Assembly: GCF_030812315.1 (NCBI RefSeq)
Contig: NZ_JAUSSM010000007.1
Span: 1-64,000 of the forward strand
DNA length: 64,000 nucleotides
Direction of reading: 5' to 3'
Origin: Arthrobacter oryzae
Lineage (GTDB): Bacteria; Actinomycetota; Actinomycetes; Actinomycetales; Micrococcaceae
Part shown: positions 1 through 7,303 of the stretch, piece by piece
How the letters are laid out: the number at the start of each line of letters is the position of its first letter
Numbering within the stretch: the first letter of the stretch is position 1
Notes under the pieces: model-generated
Told to the model about the DNA's origin: nothing
The model's input: only the letters and a program-made list of their open reading frames with translations
Database searches by the model: none
Program-made: the position numbers and the translations under genes

Positions 1-422
1 TCAACGTGGACCAGATCCCCGGGGTGAGCGTGCTCGTAACGGCGGATGACCCTCCCGGTGCCCCGGTCGAGCCAGGTCAATCTTGCCAGGTGGTAGCGGG
101 ACAGAACCCGATGCACGGTGGACGGGTGAATGCCCAGCAGATAGCCGATTCTCGCAGGACCCCACCTGCGGTTCACACGCACGGAGATAATCCGCCGCTC
201 AGTCCGCGTCGCCGTGCGCCGGGGAGAGAAATGCGGGCGGCTGGAGCGGTCCTCCATCGCCTCCGGGCCGTACTCGCTGTAACGCTGCGCCCAGCGTGCG
301 GCCGTCGGGACCGAGACCTGAAACCGCTCAGCTGCGCGACGCAGGCTCCAGCACTGGTCAACGACACATTGCGCGAGCAATAGCCGGCCACGGGGCGTCA
401 GAAGAGCGTTAGGGTGGGACAT
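1..422 (-). CDS. IS481-family transposase, N-terminal part (cut by window edge)
   Basis: The minus-strand frame opens with ATG at 422 and runs off the left edge without a stop, giving about 140 residues that begin MSHPNALLTPRGR. The sequence holds a helix-turn-helix (RRAAERFQVSVPTAARWAQR), then a second HTH region with WGPARIGYLLGIHPSTVHRVL, and ends at the HPGDLVHVD motif that precedes the DDE catalytic core in IS481 transposases. A GGAGG ribosome-binding site lies about 6 bases before the start. The catalytic acidic residues lie beyond the window, so activity cannot be judged. Confidence 0.85.
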   Translation of the reverse strand, partial: MSHPNALLTPRGRLLLAQCVVDQCWSLRRAAERFQVSVPTAARWAQRYSEYGPEAMEDRSSRPHFSPRRTATRTERRIISVRVNRRWGPARIGYLLGIHPSTVHRVLSRYHLARLTWLDRGTGRVIRRYEHAHPGDLVHV

Positions 423-456
423 GAAGACCTCCGTGCGTGGAATTGGACTCTAGACA
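1..456 (-). mobile_element. IS481-like element, one end inside the window
   Basis: The transposase start is preceded (reading the minus strand) by TGTCTAGAGTCCAATTCC at 456-439. IS481-family ends commonly begin with TGT, so 456 is the likely terminus. The other end is outside the window, so neither the partner inverted repeat nor a target duplication can be tested. Confidence 0.5.
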
Positions 457-536
457 AGCCCCACTCCACCCGGAGGTCTTCTTCATGTCACCAAACCACG
501 CCGAGCGTCACTAACGTACGTGGTCAATACAGCTAG
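457..536 (+). mobile_element. IS-like remnant next to the IS481 end
   Basis: Just outside the likely IS terminus the plus strand has CGGAGGTCTTCTTCATGTCA, which resembles the ribosome-binding site and start region of the flanking transposase (CGGAGGTCTTCATGTCCCAC on the other strand). The two stretches form an inverted pair (421-433 and 471-486). The frame from ATG 485 stops after nine codons. Another frame reads TNVRGQYS and stops at 534-536, which looks like a transposase C-terminal tail. This may be an internally deleted second element; it is an inference from similarity of short stretches. Confidence 0.3.
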
Positions 537-1468
537 CTGGCTGCGGCGTGAACCCTGAGTTGCATCAAGGCCAGGTCGATCAGTGGTGTGCCGGCTCCGA
601 GGAGGCGTGCGCGACGAGTGAAGTCGCCCAGCAGGTGTTCCGTTTCGCCGGGGAGTCCGGCGATGACGTCGCGGTAAAGGGAAGATGTGAAGGTGGAGCC
701 CGGCTGGGTAAGCAGGCCCACGGACATGTCGACTTCGTGGTCCGGCACCGGATAGCCGGCCGCGGCTGCGACGGCACCGGCCTCGGCCAGGACGGAGTGC
801 ACGAATTCCGTGCCGCCGGGTACCGCGACAATGGCGCCCACCGGTCCCCGCATCAGGCAGGTCACGGCGCCTGCGGAGACGATGAAGACCCATTTGTGCC
901 ACATGGACGCCAACGCGTCCGCCGTGGCCGAGGCCTTGAACCCGGGCACCGTGAAGAGCTCCACCGCCCGCAGGACGCGGTCCGTCGGCGGGCCGTGCTG
1001 TTCGCCGACCGTGAGTGTCGCCAGCGGATTCATCTGCAGGATGTCACCGTCGGCAGTCACGGTAGTGACCACCTTGACGATCCCGCCGAGGACCCGGTCG
1101 GCGCCGAAAGCGGTCTCAAGCGCTTCCATGTGGGCCATGCCGTTGAGGAACGGAATGATGACTGTCCCGGGCCCCGCGGCCGGCGCCACGTCAGCCAGTG
1201 CCTGGGGGAGGGCGGAGGCCTTCACCGTTACCAGCACCAGGTCGTAAGGGCCGTCGAGGCCTGCCGCGGTGACTAGCGCAGGTTCGATCACGTCCTCCTG
1301 TCCCAGCCCGGTGATCCTGAGACCCCGCCGGCGCAGGGTGGCGGCCCGCCCCTCGCGGACCAGGAAGGTCACGTCCCGGCCGGCCTGCGCCAGGCGCGCG
1401 CCGAAGTATCCGCCGGTGGCACCGGCTCCGACAACCAGGATCCTTTGGTCATTCGGCTGGCTGGTCAT
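533..1468 (-). CDS. panE: 2-dehydropantoate 2-reductase family protein
   Basis: The 311-residue protein belongs to the ketopantoate reductase family (NADPH-dependent reduction of 2-dehydropantoate to pantoate, pantothenate pathway). The N-terminal Rossmann motif GAGATGG is at residues 14-20. The PFLNG motif is at about 106-110 and a conserved Lys in MWHKW (K192) begins the C-terminal helical domain. The start at 1468 is chosen because AAGGAG lies 6 bases upstream; a longer frame reaches 1504. Length matches the family (about 300). The stop (533-535) lies within the IS-like tail, but the C-terminus looks complete. Family members also act on other 2-oxo acids, so the substrate is not certain. 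Confidence 0.75.
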   Translation of the reverse strand: MTSQPNDQRILVVGAGATGGYFGARLAQAGRDVTFLVREGRAATLRRRGLRITGLGQEDVIEPALVTAAGLDGPYDLVLVTVKASALPQALADVAPAAGPGTVIIPFLNGMAHMEALETAFGADRVLGGIVKVVTTVTADGDILQMNPLATLTVGEQHGPPTDRVLRAVELFTVPGFKASATADALASMWHKWVFIVSAGAVTCLMRGPVGAIVAVPGGTEFVHSVLAEAGAVAAAAGYPVPDHEVDMSVGLLTQPGSTFTSSLYRDVIAGLPGETEHLLGDFTRRARLLGAGTPLIDLALMQLRVHAAAS

Positions 1469-1513
1469 TCTGCTCCTTAGCGATTGTGTCGCCATCATCC
1501 CCAAGATGACGGT

Positions 1514-1525
1514 GGAAACGTTTCC
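1514..1525. promoter_or_regulatory. Perfect 12-bp palindrome GGAAACGTTTCC
   Basis: A perfect palindrome lies between the divergent reductase gene (start 1468) and urtA (start 1746), 46 bases upstream of the reductase start. Its shape suits a dimeric regulator. On the minus strand TTAAC, six bases, then GAAAC also overlaps it, which resembles half of a GlnR site. No regulator gene is adjacent. Confidence 0.3.
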
Positions 1526-1625
1526 TACAGGTTAACTTTCCAGCCTGACATTCCGCCATTCTGTCAGCGGACCTACCGTCGCTGCGCTCCCGCGCCAGGG
1601 ACGAGGTCCGGTCCGAAATGGTACG

Positions 1626-1652
1626 GAAACGAACCATCATGCGTGCGGAAAC
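1626..1652 (+). promoter_or_regulatory. Candidate nitrogen-regulator (GlnR-like) site upstream of urtA
   Basis: Two GAAAC elements at 1626-1630 and 1648-1652 are separated by exactly 17 bases. That is the b-site to b-site spacing of actinobacterial GlnR boxes. The intervening a-site position (TCATG) matches GTNAC poorly. The site is 94 bases before urtA, whose operon is usually nitrogen-controlled. Low certainty. Confidence 0.3.
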
Positions 1653-1745
1653 AATTCGCTCCTAGATTGAGCCCGAGGGGTCCCCGTCAGGATCCTGGAG
1701 ACCAGCCGCTGCCGCGAGGCAGCGCGGAGCGAGAAGCAGGTAAAC

Positions 1746-3011
1746 ATGAGGGTTTCAGTAACTACGCGCGCTTTGATCCCCCTGGCCGCGGCCGCGATGG
1801 TGACCGCCCTCACCGGCTGCGGAAGCCAGATTTCGGACCCGGCGTCCGCCAATTCCACCGCCAGCGGCGGCAGTTCCTGCGTCGACACATCGGGCAGCAG
1901 CGTCAAAGTGGGATTCATCAACTCGCTTTCCGGCACGATGGCCATCAGTGAAAACACCGTCTTCGATTCCCTGAGCTTGGCCGCCGAGGAAATCAATGCC
2001 GCCGGCGGCGTCATGGGCAAACAGCTTCAGGTGATCAGTGAAGACGGCGCCAGCGAGCCCACAAAGTTCGCCGAACGTGCCGGGAAACTGATCCAGCAGG
2101 ACTGTACGGCCGCGGTCTTCGGCGGCTGGACCTCCTCCAGCCGCAAGGCGATGCTGCCCGTCTTCGAAGCCAACGACGCACTGCTGTTCTACCCGGTTCA
2201 GTACGAAGGGCTTGAGGCTTCCAAGAACATCTTCTACACCGGGGCGACCACCAACCAGCAGATCATCCCGGCGCTGGACTACCTTGCTGAACAGGGCACA
2301 AAATCCATCTTCCTGGTGGGCAGCGACTACGTGTTCCCCCGCACTGCCAACAAGATAATCCAGGCCTACGCCGCCGCGCACGGAATGGAGGTCCTCGGCG
2401 AGGAATACGCCCCGCTGGGCTCCACGGAGTTCTCCACGATCGTGAACAAGGTCCGTGATTCCAAGGCTGACGCCGTATTCAACACCCTCAACGGCGACAG
2501 CAACGTGGCCTTCTTCCGGCAGTACAAGAGCGTCGGCCTGACCGCCGCGTCAATGCCCGTGGTCTCGGTTTCCATTGCGGAAGAGGAAGTCCCCGGCGTC
2601 GGCCTGGAAAACGTGGAAGGGCAGCTCACCGCCTGGGACTACTACCAGACCTTGGACACGCCGGCCAACAAGAAGTTCGTCGCCGCATTCAAGGCGAAGT
2701 TCGGAGCCGAGCGCGTGACCAGCGACCCCATGGAAGCGGCTTACACGTCGCTGTACCTGTGGAAGGCCATGGTGGAAAAGGCCGGCTCTTTTGAGGTGGA
2801 CAAGGTCCAGGCGGCTGCCGGCGGAGTGTCGTTCGAGGCCCCCGAGGGCACGGTCACGGTGGACGGGGAGAACAACCACATCACCAAGACCCCCCGCATC
2901 GGAAAGATCAACTCCGAGGGCCTGATCGAGACGGTCTGGTCTTCGCCGGCCGCCGTGGAACCCGATCCGTTCCTGGCCAGCTACGACTGGGCCAAGGACC
3001 TGGGCAAATAG
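1746..3011 (+). CDS. urtA: Urea ABC transporter substrate-binding lipoprotein
   Basis: The 421-residue lipoprotein has a signal peptide and a lipobox ending in Cys25 (ALTGC). The mature part carries [17 protein letters not shown] and the long type-I periplasmic-binding fold typical of UrtA, the urea receptor of the HAAT/LivK-like ABC family. Length matches UrtA (about 420). It heads a five-gene operon urtABCDE with all transporter parts present. Urea captured at the cell surface would be passed to UrtBC. Short-chain amides are an alternative ligand in this family. No urease genes are in the window. Confidence 0.88.
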   Translation: MRVSVTTRALIPLAAAAMVTALTGCGSQISDPASANSTASGGSSCVDTSGSSVKVGFINSLSGTMAISENTVFDSLSLAAEEINAAGGVMGKQLQVISEDGASEPTKFAERAGKLIQQDCTAAVFGGWTSSSRKAMLPVFEANDALLFYPVQYEGLEASKNIFYTGATTNQQIIPALDYLAEQGTKSIFLVGSDYVFPRTANKIIQAYAAAHGMEVLGEEYAPLGSTEFSTIVNKVRDSKADAVFNTLNGDSNVAFFRQYKSVGLTAASMPVVSVSIAEEEVPGVGLENVEGQLTAWDYYQTLDTPANKKFVAAFKAKFGAERVTSDPMEAAYTSLYLWKAMVEKAGSFEVDKVQAAAGGVSFEAPEGTVTVDGENNHITKTPRIGKINSEGLIETVWSSPAAVEPDPFLASYDWAKDLGK

Positions 3012-3057
3012 CCGCTTCCACCGCCCCTGCAGAAACCCGGAGGAAAGGCCCGCTGGA

Positions 3058-3942
3058 ATGGAACTGCTGATAGGACAGATGTTTGCCGGACTCAGTCTCG
3101 GCTCGGTGCTGCTGCTGGCCGCGCTGGGGTTGTCGCTGACCTTTGGCCAGATGGGGGTCATCAACATGGCCCACGGCGAGTTCATGATGGCCGGTGCGTA
3201 TACGGCCTTCGTGGTGCAGCGGAGCATCTCCGATGCGGGCGTCTCGCTACTCGTTTCCATCCCGCTGGGCTTCCTGGTGGGCGGTTTGCTGGGGCTGGTG
3301 CTGGAGGCTGTGCTCCTCCGGCGGATGTATCACCGGCCGCTGGATACTCTGCTGGTCACGTTCGGGGTGGCGATTATCCTGCAGCAGGCCGCCCGGGACA
3401 TCTTCGGCGCTCCCAGCGTGGATGTCCGGGCACCGGCCTGGCTGCAGGGCAACATCGAACTGCTGGGAGCACCCATTCCGCTCACCCGGCTGTTCATCCT
3501 GCTGCTGTCGCTGCTCTGCCTGGCGGGCCTCGTGCTGGTCCTCAAAGCGACGCCGCTGGGACGCCGCATCAGGGCGGCGGTACTGAACCGCGACCTGGCC
3601 GAAACGAGCGGTATTTCCACCCGGCGCACGGACCAGCTGACCTTCTTCATCGGCTCTGGCTTGGCCGGGGTCGCGGGTGTTGCCGTCACCCTGATCGGGT
3701 CCACTGGCCCGTACCTGGGCACCAACTACATCGTGGACGCCTTCCTAGTGGTGGTGGCCGGGGGAGTCGGCCAGATCAAGGGGGCAGTCATCGCCGCCTT
3801 CGCGCTGGGCGTCCTGCAGTCCGTTTTTGAATTTTCGACGACGGCGAGCATCGGCAAAGTGCTGATTCTGGTGCTGATCGTGGGTTTCCTGCAGCTCCGG
3901 CCGCAGGGCATCTTCAGCCTCAAGACAAGGAGCCTGACATGA
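3058..3942 (+). CDS. urtB: Urea ABC transporter permease UrtB
   Basis: The 294-residue integral membrane protein belongs to the LivH-type permease family. It opens with a hydrophobic segment (GLSLGSVLLLAALGLSLTFG) followed by GVINMAHGEFMMAGAYTAF, a family hallmark. The cytoplasmic coupling loop (RAAVLNRDLAETSGI) is about two thirds in. A GGAGGAAAGG ribosome-binding site precedes the ATG. It follows urtA by 46 bases and overlaps urtC by 4 bases (ATGA), so the two permeases are translationally coupled. Confidence 0.88.
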   Translation: MELLIGQMFAGLSLGSVLLLAALGLSLTFGQMGVINMAHGEFMMAGAYTAFVVQRSISDAGVSLLVSIPLGFLVGGLLGLVLEAVLLRRMYHRPLDTLLVTFGVAIILQQAARDIFGAPSVDVRAPAWLQGNIELLGAPIPLTRLFILLLSLLCLAGLVLVLKATPLGRRIRAAVLNRDLAETSGISTRRTDQLTFFIGSGLAGVAGVAVTLIGSTGPYLGTNYIVDAFLVVVAGGVGQIKGAVIAAFALGVLQSVFEFSTTASIGKVLILVLIVGFLQLRPQGIFSLKTRSLT

Positions 3943-5111
3943 GCACTTTCCTACAGTCCCGTTGGGGTGTCCTGACCGGCTTCGCCGTGGGTGCGGTGCT
4001 GCTGCTCGTGCTGGCTCCCACCGGGCTGTCGGTATTCAACCTCGCCCTATTAGGGAAGTTCATCTGCTTCGCGATCGTGGCCGTGGGGATCGGACTGGCA
4101 TGGGGGCGTGGCGGCATGCTGACCCTGGGCCAGGGGGTGTTCTTCGGGCTCGGCGCCTACATCATGGCCATGCACCTCAAGCTGGCGGACGCCTTCCTCT
4201 TCGGCGGGTCCGGCGTACCGGATTTCATGTCCCTGTACGGCAGCGGCGAGGTCCCCGGGTGGTGGGAACCGTTCCGGAGCCCGGTGGTGACCCTCATCGC
4301 CGTCGTCCTTGTTCCCGGGCTGGTGGCGCTGGTCCTGGGTCTCGCCGTCTTCAAACGGCGCGTCAAGGGAGCATATTTCGCGATCCTCAGCCAAGCACTT
4401 GCGGCCGCCTTCGCAGTTTTCCTGATCGGCCAGCAGGCCACCACCGGTGGGTCCAACGGCCTCAGCGGCTTCCGCTCTTTCTTCGGCTTCGACCTGAAGG
4501 ACCCCTCCAACAAGCTCATGCTGTATTCGATTGCCGCTGTGGTGCTGCTACTTGCGGTGGGGACGTCCCGGCAGCTGATGAACAGCCGGTTCGGCGAACT
4601 CCTCATCGCAGTCCGCGACCAGGAGGAACGGGTCCGGTTCCTGGGCTACGACCCGGCGACCATCAAGACGGTGGCCTACGTGATCGCAGCTGTCATGGCG
4701 GGGATCGCCGGTGCCCTGTTCGTGCCCATCGTGGGGATCATCTCACCGGCCGACGTGGGCGTCATTCCGTCCATCGCGTTCCTGATCGGCGTGGCCATCG
4801 GCGGCAGGGCGACGCTGCTGGGCCCCGTCCTTGGAGCCCTCAGCGTGGCAATCGCCCAGGCCAGCCTGTCCTCCACCTTCCCGTCGTTCTGGGTCTATTT
4901 CCAGGGCCTGCTCTTCGTCCTGGTCATAGGGTTCATGCCCGGCGGGCTTGCCTCGCTGCCGGGGCTCGTCAGCAGGCTGAGGCGGCACCGGGCTGAACAG
5001 CACCCGACTGAACAGCGCAAGACTGAACCGGCGCCTCCACGTCCGATCCTGGCACCGGAATCCGCACCCCCTGCAACAGCAACCGAGGTCCCGGAAGAGG
5101 CAAGCCGATGA
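3939..5111 (+). CDS. urtC: Urea ABC transporter permease UrtC
   Basis: The 390-residue LivM-type permease has about eight to ten hydrophobic segments. It carries GRGGMLTLGQGVFFGLGAY near residue 50 and the coupling loop IAVRDQEERVRFLGYD near residue 230. The last 45 residues are polar and rich in Pro, Glu and Thr, a cytoplasmic tail beyond the usual permease end. The gene overlaps urtB at its start and urtD at its stop by 4 bases each. UrtB and UrtC should form the membrane channel heterodimer. Confidence 0.88.
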   Translation: MSTFLQSRWGVLTGFAVGAVLLLVLAPTGLSVFNLALLGKFICFAIVAVGIGLAWGRGGMLTLGQGVFFGLGAYIMAMHLKLADAFLFGGSGVPDFMSLYGSGEVPGWWEPFRSPVVTLIAVVLVPGLVALVLGLAVFKRRVKGAYFAILSQALAAAFAVFLIGQQATTGGSNGLSGFRSFFGFDLKDPSNKLMLYSIAAVVLLLAVGTSRQLMNSRFGELLIAVRDQEERVRFLGYDPATIKTVAYVIAAVMAGIAGALFVPIVGIISPADVGVIPSIAFLIGVAIGGRATLLGPVLGALSVAIAQASLSSTFPSFWVYFQGLLFVLVIGFMPGGLASLPGLVSRLRRHRAEQHPTEQRKTEPAPPRPILAPESAPPATATEVPEEASR

Positions 5112-5911
5112 CAACCCCCACGCTGCTCCCCGACGGCGACCCGCAGGCCGGCGGCCTTCGCCACGGCCGGCCGAAGTACCTGGAGGTCCGCGACCTCACG
5201 GTGGCCTTTGACGGTTTCGTCGCCGTGGACAAGGTCAACCTGAGCGTCACCCAGGGCGACCTGCGGTTCCTGATCGGACCAAACGGGGCCGGCAAGACCA
5301 CCATCATCGATGCGATCACGGGACTTGTGCCGGCCACCGGGTCCGTGAACCACACGGGCACCGAGATCCTGGGCCGCAAGGTCCACAAGATCGCCCGGCT
5401 GGGTGTGGGCCGGACCTTCCAGACGGCGAGCGTCTTTGAGAACCTTTCGGTGCTGCAGAACCTGGACATCGCCGCCGGGACCCGGAGGAAGGCCAAGGAA
5501 CTGCTGAGGCGGCGGAAGGGCATGGACCCGGCGGTGCAGGAAGCCCTGGAGATCATCGGGCTGGACAAGGCCGCGGACAAGCAGGCCGGAACCCTGGCAC
5601 ACGGGCAGAAACAGTGGCTGGAGATCGGCATGCTGCTGGTCCAGAACTCGGACGTGCTCCTCCTGGACGAACCCATCGCCGGAATGAGCCAAGACGAGCG
5701 TGACGAAACCGGGCAGTTGCTCCGCCGGATCGCGGCGAGCCGCATCACCCTGGTGATCGAACACGACATGGACTTCGTCCGCGAGTTCGCCACGTCGGTG
5801 ACCGTCCTCGCAGCCGGCAAGGTCCTGAGCGAAGGCAGCGTGGCCCAGGTGCAGGCCGACAAGAAGGTGCAGGACGTCTACTTGGGCACTGCCGGAATGG
5901 AAGGGCACTGA
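5108..5911 (+). CDS. urtD: Urea ABC transporter ATP-binding protein UrtD
   Basis: The 267-residue ABC ATPase belongs to the LivG type. Walker A is GPNGAGKTT (residues 57-65), the signature is LAHGQKQWLEIGMLL, a UrtD-typical variant of LSGGQ, and Walker B is VLLLDEP followed by the switch His in IEHDMDFV. About 20 extra residues precede the ABC domain. The gene overlaps urtC by 4 bases and shares one base with urtE (TGATG). It supplies one of the two ATPase subunits. Confidence 0.9.
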   Translation: MTTPTLLPDGDPQAGGLRHGRPKYLEVRDLTVAFDGFVAVDKVNLSVTQGDLRFLIGPNGAGKTTIIDAITGLVPATGSVNHTGTEILGRKVHKIARLGVGRTFQTASVFENLSVLQNLDIAAGTRRKAKELLRRRKGMDPAVQEALEIIGLDKAADKQAGTLAHGQKQWLEIGMLLVQNSDVLLLDEPIAGMSQDERDETGQLLRRIAASRITLVIEHDMDFVREFATSVTVLAAGKVLSEGSVAQVQADKKVQDVYLGTAGMEGH

Positions 5912-6603
5912 TGCTGGAAATCACGGATGTGCAGACCGGTTACGGGCGTACACAGGTCATTTCCGGAGTGACCATCGCCGTCCCAGACGGTTCGCTGGTT
6001 TCCATCCTGGGGCACAACGGTGCGGGGAAGACCACGCTGCTGCGCGCCGTCGTCGGGCTTCTCAAACCCACCCGCGGCACCATCACCCTGGACGGGGAGG
6101 ACATCTCGGCGCTCAGGCCGCACCAGCGGGTGGCGCGGGGCATGGCGTACGTTCCGCAGGGCCAACAGTCCTTCGGGCAGCTGAGCGCCCTGGAGAACCT
6201 CCAGTTGGTGGCTGATGGCCGCCGGAACGGAAAGGAACGCGTGGCTGAAGCACTGGACATGTTTCCTGCGCTCACCCCGCTGCTGGCGCGCCGTGCCGGC
6301 CTCCTGTCCGGCGGGCAGCGGCAGCAGCTGGCAATCGCCCGGGCCCTGATCACCGAACCTACGCTGCTCATCCTGGACGAGCCCACGGAAGGGATCCAGC
6401 CCAATGTCGTGGCCGAAATCCAGGAGACCATCATGATGCTGTCCCGGCGGAGCGGCATGCGGGTCCTGCTGGTGGAGCAGCACATTGGCTTTGCGCTGAA
6501 CGCCGCCGACAGCTACTACGTGCTGGCCGCTGGACGGGTCAGTTCGCGGGGCACCGGCGGTGCAGAATCCGCGGCTCAAGTGCGCGAAGCGATGCTGATC
6601 TGA
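5911..6603 (+). CDS. urtE: Urea ABC transporter ATP-binding protein UrtE
   Basis: The 230-residue LivF-type ATPase has Walker A GHNGAGKTT (34-42), signature LSGGQRQQLAIARAL, and Walker B LLILDEPTEGIQPNVV. The phrase GIQPNVVAEI is characteristic of UrtE. It closes the operon and pairs with UrtD to power urea import. No strong hairpin terminator is visible directly after the stop. Confidence 0.9.
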   Translation: MLEITDVQTGYGRTQVISGVTIAVPDGSLVSILGHNGAGKTTLLRAVVGLLKPTRGTITLDGEDISALRPHQRVARGMAYVPQGQQSFGQLSALENLQLVADGRRNGKERVAEALDMFPALTPLLARRAGLLSGGQRQQLAIARALITEPTLLILDEPTEGIQPNVVAEIQETIMMLSRRSGMRVLLVEQHIGFALNAADSYYVLAAGRVSSRGTGGAESAAQVREAMLI

Positions 6604-6777
6604 CCGCCCCGCCACAACACGGGTGCGGTGCGCCGGAATGAGTACTCAGCACGGATCCCCGGCACCCCGGGCGGGCGGATTAGAGTACACGCTACTCGTG
6701 ACGGACCGGAGAGGCAGCGGCTTGAATGGAGCACAGCTAGGTCTCACAGCTTGATTCTGGTCTCTGGGGGTTTTCTC

Positions 6778-6861
6778 ATGTTTGTCTTCTGCAATTGCGG
6801 CGGGTCACTTCCGTGCCCTGCGACACTTCCCGGCGTTGCAACGAGCGGCGGCGACCGATGA
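6778..6861 (+). CDS. 27-residue Cys-containing ORF coupled to the next gene
   Basis: ATG at 6778 follows a GGGGG run with 7-base spacing and opens a 27-codon frame beginning MFVFCNCGGSLPC. Its TGA (6859-6861) overlaps the ATG of the next gene at 6858 (ATGA). The three cysteines in the first 13 residues and the overlap suggest a leader peptide whose translation sets that of the membrane protein. It could also be a chance frame. Confidence 0.35.
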   Translation: MFVFCNCGGSLPCPATLPGVATSGGDR

Positions 6862-7256
6862 GCGCGGGGATGGAGTCCGTAGCCATGTTCGCGGGCTCGA
6901 TGTCCGGGCAGGTGCTGCTGTCCCTCGGCCAGGCGATGGTGGTGGTGTGCGTCTGCTTCGACATGGTGCGTGCCCTGTCCGTGCCCAGGTCGCACCGGCG
7001 TTACGTGGCCAGCACCGTTTTCCGCACACTGGCAGTGCCGTCCGTCCTGGTCATGGGCATCAGCGTGCTGGTTGACGCCGCCTTCTGGTCCTGGATGGAC
7101 GTCGCCATGGGTGTCTTTGTCATGGTGATGATCGTCTTCCGTCTGCACCATGACAAGGACGAGGACAACTGGTGGAAGGGCAAGGGCAAGAAACTCGCCC
7201 GCTGGGCCCGGAAGCAGCTCTCGTCCGGAAGGTCCCTGGCGCCCGCTATGGGCTGA
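6858..7256 (+). CDS. Small membrane protein, function unknown
   Basis: A 132-residue protein starting MSAGMESVAMF. It has three hydrophobic segments (about residues 13-36, 54-72 and 77-94) and a basic, Trp-containing cytoplasmic tail (DNWWKGKGKKLARWARKQL). The start at 6858 is preferred because it overlaps the stop of the upstream small ORF; a TTG frame reaches 6795. No catalytic motif is seen and the family is not recognised. It is convergent with the helicase gene. Confidence 0.55.
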   Translation: MSAGMESVAMFAGSMSGQVLLSLGQAMVVVCVCFDMVRALSVPRSHRRYVASTVFRTLAVPSVLVMGISVLVDAAFWSWMDVAMGVFVMVMIVFRLHHDKDEDNWWKGKGKKLARWARKQLSSGRSLAPAMG

Positions 7257-7303
7257 CTGTCCGGCGTCGGAACGCCGGCAGCCAGCCCTCAGTCGATATC
7301 CAG

